From positions 147,001-211,000 of the forward strand of contig JAUJYZ010001118.1 in the NCBI GenBank assembly GCA_033675265.1: a stretch of 64,000 nt of DNA. The letters are read 5' to 3'. This DNA comes from Actinostola sp. cb2023. Its lineage: Eukaryota; Cnidaria; Anthozoa; Actiniaria; Actinostolidae. This document shows positions 28,858 through 40,365 of this stretch, one piece after another (position 1 is the stretch's first letter; the number at the start of each line of letters is the position of its first letter). The notes below the pieces were generated by a model. The model saw nothing but the letters and a program-made list of their open reading frames with translations, ran no database searches and was not told the DNA's origin. The translations under genes were made by a program, and so were the position numbers.

Positions 28858-29585
28858 TTTATTTCTTTCTTGTAAGTACAATCTTGACTGACAGACTGAA
28901 CAAAACATTACATGCTCTACAGTACTAAACCTGGCACTACTAGCTACATTACATGCTCTACAGTACTACTGGCAGTAGCTAAACCTACATTACATGCTCT
29001 ACAGTACTAAACCTGGCAGTAGCTAAACTACATTACATGCTCTACAGTACTCTGGCACTAGCTAAACCTACATTACCTGGCACAGTAGCTAAACCTGGCA
29101 CTAGCTAAACCTACATTACATGCTCTACAGTACTAAACCTGGCACTAGCATGCTCTACAGTACTAAACCTGGCACTAGCTAAACCTACATTACATGCTCT
29201 ACAGTACTAAACCTGGCACTAGTAAACTACAAACCTGGCACTAGCTAAACCTACATTACATGCTCTACAGTACTAAACCTGGCACTAGCTAAACCTACAT
29301 TACATGCTCTACAGTACTAAACCTGGCACTAGCTAAACCTACATTACATGCTCTACAGTACTAAACCTGGCACTAACTAAACCTACATTACATGCTCTAC
29401 AGTACTAAACCTGGCACTAACTAAACCTACATTACATGCTCTACAGTACTAAACCTGGCACTAGCTAAACCTACATTACATGCTCTACAGTGCTAAACCT
29501 GGCACTAACTAAACCTACATTACATGCTCTACAGTACTAAACCTGGCACTAGCTAAACCTACATTACATGCAATGCAATAAGCAA
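28858..29585 (-). other. 3'UTR of hydrolase gene A with 44-bp minisatellite
   Basis: On the minus strand the sequence after the gene A stop codon contains about fifteen 44-bp units (28904-29571; core CTACATTACATGCTCTACAG on the plus strand), some partly deleted. An AATAAA on the minus strand (plus TTTATT at 28858-28863) follows the array. The same AATAAA context follows gene B (37067-37072), so the array most likely lies inside the 3'UTR. Confidence 0.7.
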
Positions 29586-30928
29586 TTAGAGAAACAAAAC
29601 AATAGCAATCATCATGACAACAATAGCAGACGACATCTGAACAGTCGTCCCTGCATTGACAACCATTTTATCTGCAATTCTTGCAAGCACTCGACACGGT
29701 CCACCGCTGCCACCTTTGATCTTCATTGGCGATGCAAATACCTCTGCACCTCGAGGAGGAAGAAGATGCAGGTTGGCTACGTTTTCTATTCCAGGAACAC
29801 CACGACCAAGCATAAGCTTATGAGTTAGGTAGTCTTTGGTTTGACCATGATCAAATGAAGGTGTATCCAAACCAAACAACTTCATTTTCCTATTATCGAT
29901 GAGCCATTTGGCTGCTTCGTGGTGCAACCCTGGAAATGGATCATTACATACATGTTATACTATAATTCCATTTCTACCAAGGGGTACTCCCTTTGTCCAA
30001 GTGGTAGGGGTGATCGGCGGTCGGTTTTGAAAACGACCCCTAAAAGGTACGCATAAATTAAAAGAGCTGTTGAAGCCATGTTCATTTTGACCCCTAAAAG
30101 GTACGCGCGACCATATACGGCGAAAAATGATTGTGTTGATATCGTTTAATCAGTGACTGGACAACATCTTTCTTCTGTTCTTTCATGTTTGTTCAATAAA
30201 GAAAATAAATAACAATTGACCCTAAAAGGTACGGAGTGATGTTACGTAACTGACTTTTGAGTCGGAACCCTAAAAGATACACACAGGAAATATTTTCAAC
30301 CCTAAAAGGACCGCCGATCACCCCTACCACTTAGACAAAGGGAGTCCACCACACCCCACCCCACGCCCGGGGCTTTACAAATATTTAAATAGTTACACAG
30401 CACATGTTCTGAAATACCTGGATAATGAAAGGTAGCAGAATTGTTTGGTGTGTTGGTCCCGAAGTACTTGACTGGATCTGGCCAATACGGTCCTCTTCCC
30501 GAGTACATAAACACAATAGCCTTGTCAGGTATGCGACCATGTTGCTTTTCCCACGCCTCTAAATCACTCACTTCAAGCTCAGCGTCAGGATCTTTGTCTG
30601 CCTTGGCAGAAATATTCACCACAATTGCATCCCCAATGAGATTATCAATGGGTATCTTCTCCAGTGTGATCCCATCCTCAATAAAGTGGGAGGGTGCGTC
30701 CATGTGAGTACCTCCGTGTTCAGCTGCAGCGTAATTAAAGAATGTTGCAAATGTATTCGGACGAAAATTTCCGCGGAATATGAGATCGTGAGCAAAAGGT
30801 TTTTGCCCTGGCAAGTATAGAGTTTCATTGACTATAAAGGAGTAGGACAAGTCAATGAATCTTACAGGTGCTGCTGGTACTTGCATGATTATGACGCTGA
30901 TAATAAGAGCTAAAAGTACGAAAGCCAT
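29586..30928 (-). CDS. secreted cyclase / kynurenine formamidase-like hydrolase, copy A
   Basis: Two coding exons on the minus strand, 30928-30418 and 29929-29586 (donor GTATTT, acceptor TTCCAG, phase 1), give 284 aa. Family: metal-dependent cyclase (PF04199 type), which includes KynB formamidases. A signal peptide (MAFVLLALIISVIIMQVP) leads, the metal-binding motif HGGTHMDAPSHF is intact, and DTPSFDHGQ and the VPGIENVANL region follow in exon 2. The C-terminus is hydrophobic after a small-residue stretch (NAGTT ... IVVMMIAIVLFL), as in GPI-anchor signals. So it probably acts outside the cell at the membrane; the substrate is unknown. A splice acceptor at 30951-30952 directly upstream suggests a separate 5'UTR exon. 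Compared with copy B, this copy has YLPG instead of YWPG and FRPNTF instead of FGQNTF. The intron (488 bp) holds a MITE. Confidence 0.85.
29982..30347. mobile_element. MITE in the intron of hydrolase gene A
   Basis: Terminal inverted repeats of about 40 bp (TCCCTTTGTCCAAGTGGTAG at the left, near-complement at the right). The interior carries repeated CCTAAAAGGTACG boxes. A shorter relative with the same interior (GATATCGTTTAATCAGTGAC, AATAAAGAAAATAAATAAC) lies at 57570-57760. It is missing from the intron of gene B, so it inserted after the duplication or was lost there. Confidence 0.75.
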
Positions 30929-31076
30929 GGCGATGTTTCGTGATGAAGACCTGAAAAGAGAAGAGAAGACGAAGGTTACGTACGGCCTTTAGACGTACGT
31001 CGAAACAAATATTTGATGTCTAGACTCAATACTGTAACGATTTGCATAAATATGATTTGCATAAATACTCACGTTA

Positions 31077-31339
31077 TTACCGCCGATTCCGATGAAACGC
31101 GACCACCTAGACTTTGAGGATTTACATTGCTTTACATTGCTTTAAGCTCTAACGTGCTAGAATAACTTTCATTTTGGTTTAGTCTGGTTGGAAATGGCTA
31201 ATAAACGATACAATTGAATTATTGAGCGAAAACTCTTCATTACTTCGATGATTCACATGTGATTGACGTCCACCTAATGCAAACTACAAACCATCAAATC
31301 AACGTCTAGGTGGTCGCGTTTCATCGGAATCGGCGGTAA
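31077..31339. mobile_element. foldback MITE, TTACCGCCG ends
   Basis: Perfect or near-perfect 35-bp arms: TTACCGCCGATTCCGATGAA at the left and its complement ending GGCGGTAA at 31339. Lies just upstream of hydrolase gene A. Confidence 0.7.
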
Positions 31340-31367
31340 AATAAATATTAGTCTAATACACGTTTTT

Positions 31368-34300
31368 ACTCGGGCCCTTCCGAAGGAAGCCCGAGTTAGA
31401 AAATACACTTTCTTTTTTTTTTTTTTTTTTTCAGGTGAAGGAATGACAAAAAAATGCGAAGAATGCGATGTATTTGATCCTATCGAGTTTCAAGATTTCT
31501 CATCATAGATCTTCAAGCTATTAAGTTCAGGATTGTAGTTGATCATTCCACGATGAAGCTAAGGCGCGTTTGCTTTTGTTATAAATGAAACGACATCTTT
31601 CAGAGTGGGCCCACACGAATAGCCGTATGCTTTTGTCTGTGAAATGAGCCCGTTTAAAGCCCGTGTTTTATCGGCTGTTCTATAACGCCTTTCCACGAAC
31701 TCGAACTCATATCCAAAAATGAATTGAAAAGCAAATGAACATGACCTCGCTATGCGATGTTTGTTGCTTAATTGTAATATTACGTGTACAGTTATGTCCT
31801 TGAGTATTTATAATTAAACTCACGACCAGCGATGTAGCAACATCTATTGACAGAAAGCTATATGTACAGAAGTCATGCAAACAATCGAACCAGTCGAGTT
31901 ATTTTCAGTAACTCACGATGGATGTTTATTTTATTCCACGTTTGAAAAATTCGTGTTCTTTTCAGTAAGATGACAGTTGTAAAGTGATCCTTATCTGAGT
32001 CATACATCTATTAGGCGACCTAATTTTAGAACCGTTGATTTAAAACCGAATTTCCACGCTCAAAACAGGTCAGTGAACGGCAAAAATACAATCGAAATCA
32101 AAACGTCCTTAGATTTTAGGGATCTATTACAGAAGAAGACGCTCAATGACGAGGGAGAATTGTGTCTGACTCATAGATAAAGATCTCCGCGGACTCTTGT
32201 TATAATTAAACTCACGACCAACGCCGGTCATGTATAACTCCATCTATTGACAGAAAGCTATATGTACAGAAGTCATGCAAACAGTCGAGCCAGTCGAGTT
32301 ATTTTCAGTAACTCATGATGGATGTTTATTTTATTCCACGTTTGAAAAATTCAGAAGGAAAAGGAATCGTAAAAATCGTACTTCAAAACTACATCAAAGC
32401 ATTTAAGGAAAGCAAGGTCAATAGTTCGTAAATCGAGATCGTATAGCCCTTCATCTGGCAGACATATAGTCTCCCTCGTCACGCAACTGTCAGTCATTGT
32501 CAGGTCTCTCCTCACGCAACTGACATTGTCCTTGTCATAAGCCCGAGTGTACGCTCATTGAGCGTCTTGTTATTAATAATAATAATAATAATAATAGAGT
32601 ATTTATATAGCGCATCCTGGAACCTCGATGCGCTTTACAATAAGAACAAGCCAATATTGCTTCAAAAGCAATGATGTTTCGGCCCGTTATGAAATATGCA
32701 GACGTTTTTGGGGGATGGGAAAATTGTCTCCACTAATCACGCAGTTGAGGATTTTTCTCTTGTTATAAAAGTACTGTTCTATTGAATTTTTAGAGGCAAT
32801 TTCTCTTGCATGCTTCGTTTCCCTGTCCTTTTGAAACTGAAGTGAAATCATATTGGAATACGTTTGTGAAAGTGTTCACCGTTCGGCGCGGCGCGGCACG
32901 TTGAAAAGAATTAACAACGCCTTCAATTTGATCGTAAAGATATTTTTATAAGTGCTGTTTCTGACCAATCAGAGAGCCGTTCTCACGGTAATTTGCATAT
33001 CCTTAGTTTTCTTTCGTAACGTGATAAGAAAGCCGCATATGATTGCAATCATTGTTATCCAAAACTATGACAGCTAATTAACAGGCAGTGCTGGTAGTAT
33101 TATGTTAATGAGAAACCAAATGGCCTGCGGGCCGAAACAAAAAGAACTAGAAACTAGTGGATTATAAAAAAAAAAAATGACACTCTAATTCCATTATGTT
33201 CTTTTGTTTTCACTTGACTATTTATACCAGGGAGACTATTTGATTTGCAATCAGTCTAAGGCCTAGTTCAGATGTCGTGCTTAGCCGTTCTCATTTCAAA
33301 CAATAGATAACAAGACGCTCAATGAGCGTATACTCGGGCTTATGATAAGGACAATGTCAGTTGCGTGAGGATCAAAAGACCTGACAATGACTCATAGTTG
33401 CTTGACGAGGGAGAATATGTATATATGTGTGGAGTTCATTTGATTTGCTTTTGAGTTTGAGTTCATTTGATTACGTTTTGACTTAGAGTTCAATAGATGA
33501 TTTGCTTTAATTTTGATGAGTTCAGTCGTGTAAAGGCCCAGTCGAAAACGCTGAACATCTTTTAGAGTTGGCCCACACGAATCGGCGTATGTGGTTTGTA
33601 TGTGAGAGCGTATTTAAGAAGAACTGTGGATGGCTTGTCTTGAATACAACATAATTTACCTTTTGGCCAGATCAACTACTTCTTTCACTTCTAGTCGTCG
33701 AAGACGATGGCTTAGGTCTTAGTATCTGCTCTGATCAACAGGCTTTTTGGAAAACCCGAAATTTTCACGACTTTATATTAAGCCTTTGATTTTCCATCGA
33801 ATTTGCTATTTAATGCACTTTCAAATCGATTACATCAATTGTTCGGAATGGTTTTCTTAATTGTTCAAGGCAGAACAGCAAGAAGAAAGTACCAATAGCG
33901 AACTTCTTTCTTCTCGTTCTTGTGATGCTTTTCTGATATCATTTTAGTCAAAATCAGAGTGAAAATATTCGGCCTAAAAAAACACAATACATTTACATCT
34001 GCTTGGAGCCGAAAGTTAGTTTTGTCGGACGTCCGCATTCAGAAAATAGATTTAGTGAAGTGAAGATTTCCCAGACCTTATACTGGAAGACTCCTTCTCT
34101 CTTCTTCATGGTGTGTTGATAGATTATAACTGTTTGAAAAAGAAACAAATACTAAGAGTGCGAATTGCGTACTGATGTTTGGTTGATGCTTAGGCCTTCG
34201 TCATCTCAACGGGGTACCCGTTTCTGGCGCCATCAATATGCAACAAGTGACCTCAAGTACGTTTGAAAACGTATGATATACGTCTTCGAACAATCGAAGA

Positions 34301-35098
34301 TCTTTATCGATACTCATCGATACAAATAATCTTTCTCGTCACGCAACTCTCATTGTCATATTAAATACCCGACTATACGCTCCTTGAGCGTCTTCTTCTT
34401 CAACAGATCCCTAATCTCTAATGACGTTTTGATTTTGATTGTATTTTTGCCGTTCACTGACTTGTTTTCAGCGTGGAAATTCTGCTTTAAATAGCGCTGT
34501 GCCGCGGTTCTAAAATTAATGCGCTTTTGTATTGTGCAAGTATATAAATAGGCTATTAAAACAACTTTGGCATGACCCCAAATTTCGGACATTGAGCTTG
34601 TTTAGCTTTGCTTTAATTGATAAAGTTTTGAAGTATGATTTCTACGATTTCTTTTCCTTCTGAATTTTTCAAACGTCGAATCGAATAAACATCCATCATT
34701 ATATATCTGAGAAATGTGTTTCGTTTTATTGCCGGATACTTTTTAAACGGGTTTTCACGGCGCGTGACGACAGTCAGGCAGCAAGCAAAGCGATATTAGC
34801 TATCTAAACAAAATCTACTGAAAAATCAAACCCTTGCTCTCTAGCTTCAGAGACATAATACGAAGCTGCCCAGTAACGGATTATTAACGACATGTTGCTT
34901 TCAAAACTAAGATTCATAATCTACTTGAGTCGTGTGTCGTATTGTTTTTTCTTATCTGCTGAGTAATCTTGAAACTCCGGATACGATTAAATACGTCGCA
35001 TACTTTCGTCATTCTTTAACCGACTAAAAAAACTACGACTACTACTACTACCGAAAAACGCATTTTCTAACTCGGGCTTCCTTCGGAAGGGCCCGAGT
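31368..35098. mobile_element. 3.7-kb composite element with self-palindromic ends
   Basis: Both ends carry ACTCGGGCCCTTCCGAAGGA..., in inverted orientation; each end is itself a hairpin (ACTCGGGC/GCCCGAGT). Inside: a direct repeat of about 145 bp (31812-31954 and 32203-32353); an inverted repeat of about 110 bp (32466-32577 and 33308-33421) containing GACGCTCAATGAGCGT; and further inverted blocks pairing 32025-32105 with 34420-34510 and 32330-32385 with 34640-34700. No transposase-like open frame. A SINE-like tail is nested at 32575-32640. It looks like several insertions of one family in both orientations. Confidence 0.55.
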
Positions 35099-35168
35099 AA
35101 TGAGGCGGCTTCTTTTGAAGTAATTAAGAACGGCTCTTGGAAAGTAGCTGTGCTCAATTCCAACATGA

Positions 35169-36358
35169 AATTGCCCTATACCACTATGACGTAACGGCTT
35201 ATTTATGAGGGGGACAGAATCGTGAAGAACAATAGAATTTTGAACTAAATCTGCTCTGCTGAGGTTCGCTTGATTTCAAATTGGCTAGTTTCCAGATATT
35301 ATGTTCATCGATCAGTGCTTTTCACAATATTTACTGTGTTTGGTGACTTTTATCGCTTTCAGACGGTCTGTAAAATACATTTATTTGAGAAATCCTTTGT
35401 GTTGTTGCTGTTTTGTCCCCCTCTATCGACCATGATCCTTAGCGTTTAAGGGTGGACTAACATATTTCGTTACTATGCAACCGCGTTGCTATGGGGTTTT
35501 AAATGTCTTCAATTCTTTAGCTTTGTTGAGGATTTTTTTCTTTAATTTTGATATTTTATAGCCTTGTTAAACATCCTACTTCTCTCTAGGGGTTTTAAAT
35601 TTCGTTTTAGCAGAAATGAGCAAGCATACAATTTATGAATTGAAAGTCATACAATTCGCACATCTCCTGCTTGGGTACAACAGGAAAATCAAAACGTCTT
35701 TGCTGCATAATAATTTTTATGCCGAATGACAGAATAGAGAACTGTCTAAACATTTTCGTAGGATTCTTTTCCGAAATCCATCAATTCAATGCTGAAAAAG
35801 AACGGTAAATTTAACAAGACTTCACTGCGCATGCGCAGATTCTCGTTTTCAAAAACCTTCAAAATTTTCGAGCACGTTCACTGAGGGTTATTTTTTTCTA
35901 ACCTAGAATATCAACAACGACCTAGTCAACATTGCTGAGCATGCTTTTTAAAAACTGAAGACAATATGACAAGTTATGGAATTTAATCCTTAAAAACAGC
36001 TCGAAAAACGTCCATAAAAACATCATTTTTCATTTAAATACCAAATCCATGCTCAGTTGTCTGCTCCTTGTGTTGTAGAACAAGTGTATAATCATAGATT
36101 TACAGTATCTTATAAATCCTTGGAAAAAAAGAGCGTTTTCTGTTTTGATGACGTCATTGTGACGTAATTTGGTGACGTCATGCTCTGACAAAGCTTTCTC
36201 CCTTACAATCACTTCCTATAAGTCCCTTCTCTTCTCTTTGAATTTTACGATTTTTTTGAGGTTTCAAATTTTCCTTAGCAACAGTCGAAATAAATATGTT
36301 AGTCCACCCTTAAACAATAGATTGTTTTGATTTGACGTCATAGTGGTATAGGGCAATT
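35169..36358. mobile_element. 1.2-kb element with AATTGCCCTATACCAC ends
   Basis: Inverted ends of 24 bp (AATTGCCCTATACCACTATG at 35169 and its complement ending at 36358). It encloses a second element at 35444-36315. No coding frame. Confidence 0.65.
35444..36315. mobile_element. nested 0.87-kb element, GTTTAAGGGTGGAC ends
   Basis: Inverted ends GTTTAAGGGTGGACTAACAT and complement. GGGTGG-type ends next to TTA/TAA again hint at PIF/Harbinger. It contains three TGACGT(C/A)A-like sites clustered at about 36146-36183. Confidence 0.6.
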
Positions 36359-36652
36359 AATACATGTACACATCTGATGCAAAAGACAACGTAAAAGACA
36401 ACGCGTTTCGTCTCTGATGATCGCGTAGTGATGACAATAATGATTAATAGTCTTCATGGCATTCCAAGATCTATTAATTGTAACCATTTCGGTATCAATT
36501 ATGTTACTAAATGTAGCGTGATCTGACTGGGTATTAAACAGCAAGAGGCTTGTCATCCATTACGTGTATCGATGATTGTATTCATTAATTTAGCCGACTA
36601 TATTGATTAGTATGTTCTTCCTGAATCATCCATGTCGATACGCAAATCTTAC

Positions 36653-36790
36653 CTTACTGCAGCACGTTGCACGATGATGGACAGGACGGTCAGGTTTCTG
36701 CAGATATCAACATCCACAAGCAGTTAACTTTGGCGATGTGATGCAATCATGCAGAATAGCACAAAGATCCCGTATGTACAGTTCACTCAA
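36653..36790 (-). other. candidate 5'UTR exon of hydrolase gene A
   Basis: On the minus strand this segment ends in CTGCAGTAAG followed by a GTAAGATT donor (plus AATCTTAC at 36645-36652). The same segment with the same donor recurs upstream of gene B at 44181-44310. Gene A and gene B both have a TTTTCAG acceptor just before the start codon (30951, 40352). The exon would be non-coding, with short upstream ATG frames. Inferred from conservation between the copies. Confidence 0.4.
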
Positions 36791-37066
36791 CCCTTTCCCG
36801 CTACGCGTCGTGCTTCTCCTAACACTTCTCTCGTGTTCTGATCAGTCCTCTTTCTAAAACTGCACATAGCATTCTTCATTAGTGAGCGCAATCAGTGCTC
36901 TCTACCCCTTCCTCCCTGGTGGGTGAAGAGGCCAATTATGGACATGCATTCTCCAGTTGAGGGAAGGTGTATGCCATGAACGTTACGTTCCTCCCTTCCC
37001 TCACCCCGCCCAGGTGCCTCCGAGAGTAAGCAGTCTAAGCACATTGACGTTTTAAGCCTGCTGCTT

Positions 37067-37358
37067 TTATTTGTACAATCTTGACTGACACAGACTGGCT
37101 AAAACATTACATGCTCTACAGTACTAAACCTGGCACTAGCTAAACCTACATTACATGCTCTACAGTACTAAACCTGGCACTAGCTAAACCTACATTACAT
37201 GCTCTACAGTACTAAACCTGGCACTAGCTAAACCTACATTACATGCTCTACAGTACTAAACCTGGCACTAGCTAAACCTACATTACATGCTCTACAGTAC
37301 TAAACCTGGCACTAGCTAAACATACATTACATGCAATATGCACCACTGCAATAAGCAA
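37067..37358 (-). other. 3'UTR of hydrolase gene B with 44-bp minisatellite
   Basis: The same 44-bp unit as in gene A, about five copies (37104-37333), between the stop codon at 37359 and the minus-strand AATAAA at 37067-37072. Copies are more uniform than in gene A. Confidence 0.7.
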
Positions 37359-40329
37359 TTAGAGAAACAAAACAATAGCAATCACCATGACAACAATAGC
37401 AGACGACATCTGAACAGTTGTCCCTGCATTGACAACCATTTTATCTGCAATTCTTGCAAGCACTCGACACGGTCCACCGCTGCCACCTTTGATCTTCATT
37501 GGCGATACAAATACCTCTGCACCTCGAGGAGGAAGACGATGCAGGTTGGCTACGTTTTCTATTCCAGGAACACTACGACCAAGCATAAGCTTATGAGTTG
37601 GGTAGCCTTTGTTTTGACCATGATCAAATGAAGGTGTATCCAAACCAAACAACTTCATTTTCCTATTATCGATGAGCCATTTAGCTGCTTCGTGGTGCAA
37701 CCCTGGAAATGGGATCATTACTTATAAGTAATACAATATTTTTCTCAAAGAGCGCGTTGATTACACCACACTCTGGAGAAATTGTGATGCTTTGTTTCAT
37801 TTGTACAATGATCGAGTATTTTTATTAGTCAGTTTAGGAATATTTAATCGTCATTTGGTCAAAAATCATGGCGGAGAGTTGTTTTGCCTTTGTAAAAGAC
37901 GCTGAAGTTGACCAATCAAGGAAAAGTGCCCGAAAATTAGTGAGATAATGCAGAAATCCATTGTCTAATTTTCCCGCCGGGAAAATTAGACAATGGATTT
38001 CTGCATTGTCTTACTAAATTTCCCGGTCGGAAAATTGGAGAAGGGAGATTTAGTGGTTTGTATGTCCCTGGAAGGACAAAGGAAACCGAGGCGATCATGG
38101 TATTAATACATGTTCTACCATGATCACCTCGGTTTTCATTGTTCCACGAGGGACATTTAACATCGAACATCCCTCGCGAAAGCTCTAAGTCAAGCATCGC
38201 TCATGCATAGTAATGAGGGAAATTTAGACTAAATGTCCCTCATGATTATTTTCATGAGGGACATTTAGACTATTCATGACAGTCCCTCATACTGATAACA
38301 ATCACCGGGACCTTGGACAGAGCAGAGGCAACACCACTCTGTCCCGCGACTTATGTTTAACTTGAAAGCAGGCTCTACTCCATGTTAGTTTAAATTTGAC
38401 ACGGTTTTCTTTGTTATTCATAGGGCTTTATCTCCGGTATTGACCGGTTGAACAATAGAATAGAATTGAATTGCTCATTATGAATTCACCGGGATGTATC
38501 CATATACAGCCCTGGGTTGTATATAGATACATCCCGGTGAATTCATAATGAGCACTGAAATGCTATTCTTCATGCTATTCATATAGTATTCATGCTAAAT
38601 AACACTCCAAAAAATACCAGAAAATGCCTCAGATTGCTTCGTGCGAAAACATTGTCAAATTTAAACTAAGTCAGATAAATACCTCGAACGTCGGCAATAA
38701 GCCTATAAATCCCACGGGCCTACGTCCCTCGGGATTTTATATGGCTTATTGCCTCCGTTCTCGGTATTTATCTCTTACTTATTCAAGCATCCAACACATG
38801 TGGGATGCTATGCCCTCGACTCTGCACATGAGCAGAGCATATGCAAAGACCGGAATTCTTTCTTTTCTGGAATAAAGTGTTGGAACTCATTATTTCTTCC
38901 CTTTAGCCCATTGCTTATAAACGTTTGCACACCATGAAGTGTGTTTTTTCGTATTCCTCGACTCTGCACATGAGCAGAACCTATGCAAAGAGCGGAATTC
39001 TTTCTTTTCTGGAATAAAATCTTGGAACTCTTTATTTCTTGCCTTTAGCCCATTGCAGTATAAACGTTTGCACAACATGAAGTGTGTTTTACTCGTATTT
39101 TCGGGTACTTCCCCTTGCTTGGTCAACTACAGCGTCTTTTGCAAAGGCAAAACAACTGCCCGTCATGATTTGTGACCAAAATGACGATTAAATATTCCTA
39201 AACTGACTAAAAAATACTCGATCATTGTACAAATGAAACAAAGCATTCCAATGTATAAATTCCCCAGAGTGTCGTGTAATCAACGCTCTTTAAGAAAAAG
39301 ATTGTAGTTCGTACCGCTCTAAGTTAATCAAAGCGAACTATATTTTACTTTATTTCCTCGGCTCTTTCTCAGTATATCACTATCCTGAAAAACCTTTGTT
39401 ATTCTAATCAAGAACTCTTTGTAGAACGAGGCATACAACAATATGAACTATTGTTATTCAAATTTTCAGGAATTCAGGACGGTGATATACTGAGAAAGCC
39501 CCATTTCCTCGGTGATCATGGTGATTACAAACTAATGCCATGGCTTCTTCGGGATATTAGTGATTAAATGTCCCTCAGCCTCGGGAAGTTTAGTAAAAGT
39601 CCCTCGCCCGGGGCTCGGGACTTCCACTAAACTTCCCTCGGCTTCGGGGACATTTAATCACTAATATCCCTCAGTGCCATGGTATTACTTATAATTATAC
39701 TACTTCCATTTCTACCAATACACTCAGACCTCCCTCTGATTTATTATAGCATTGTTTCTATTTATCCAATAGTGCTTTACAATATCTAAATAGTTACACA
39801 ACACATGTTCTGAAATACCTGGAAAATGAAAGGTAGCAGAATTGTTTGGTGTGTTGGTCCCGAAGTACTTGACTGGATCTGGCCAATACCGTCCTCTTCC
39901 CGAGTACATGAACACAATAGCCTTGTCAGGTATGCGACCATGTTGCTTTTCCCACGCCTCTAGATCACTCACTTCAAGCTCAGCGTCAGGATCTTTGTCT
40001 GCCTTGGCAGAAATATTCACCACAATTGCATCCCCAATGAGATTATCAATGGGTATCTTCTCCAGTGTGATCCCATCCTCAATAAAGTGGGAGGGTGCGT
40101 CCATGTGAGTACCTCCGTGTTCACCTGCAGCGTATTTGAAGAATGTTGCAAATGTATTCTGACCAAAATAGCCGCGGAATACGAGATCGTGAGCAAAAGG
40201 TTTTTGCCCTGGCCAGTATATAGTTTCATTGACTATAAAGGAGTAGGACAAGTCAATGAATCTTACAGGTGCTGCTGGTACTTGCATGATTATGACGCTG
40301 ATAGTAAGAGCTAAAAGTACGAAAGCCAT
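37359..40329 (-). CDS. secreted cyclase / kynurenine formamidase-like hydrolase, copy B
   Basis: Minus-strand exons 40329-39819 (511 nt) and 37702-37359 (344 nt), the same lengths and phase as copy A, 284 aa. Same plan: signal peptide (MAFVLLALTISVIIMQVP), a YWPG segment, metal site HGGTHMDAPSHF, a conserved second exon and a hydrophobic, GPI-type C-terminus. This copy keeps YWPG and FGQNTF, which look like the family norm, so it is the better candidate for the ancestral activity. The intron is 2,116 bp because of a 1.56-kb palindromic insertion and other palindromes. A 112-bp tandem array begins just upstream of its first coding exon. Confidence 0.85.
37739..39301. mobile_element. 1.56-kb foldback element in gene B intron
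   Basis: Inverted arms of about 140 bp: left 37739-37875 (GAGCGCGTTGATTACAC, GTCAGTTTAGGAATATTTAA), right 39165-39301. The interior has further palindromes (ATTTTCCCGCCGGGAAAAT at about 37967, GATGTATCC ... GGATACATC around 38492-38533) and two direct copies of a 140-bp block (38819 and 38959; CTCTGCACATGAGCAG). Confidence 0.65.
39538..39682. repeat. 145-bp near-perfect palindrome in gene B intron
   Basis: Starts and ends with CCATGG and pairs throughout (GATATTAGTGATTAAATGTC against its complement), centred on CCCGGGG near 39610. Next to it, GTGATATACTGAGAA (about 39482) and its complement (about 39372) form a second inverted repeat. Confidence 0.75.
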
Positions 40330-40365
40330 GGCGATGTTTCGTGATGAAGACCTGAAAAGAGAAGA

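Noticed and set aside
29568..29828. Plus-strand frames over the hydrolase exons (also 37338-37631, 30441-30707, 39842-40108)
   Set aside because: Antisense to conserved coding exons whose minus-strand reading has family motifs and matching splice phases.
31368..35098. CRISPR-like array or prokaryotic insertion from the many palindromes
   Set aside because: The repeats are not evenly spaced with unique spacers, and the whole window has animal introns; these are transposon hairpins.
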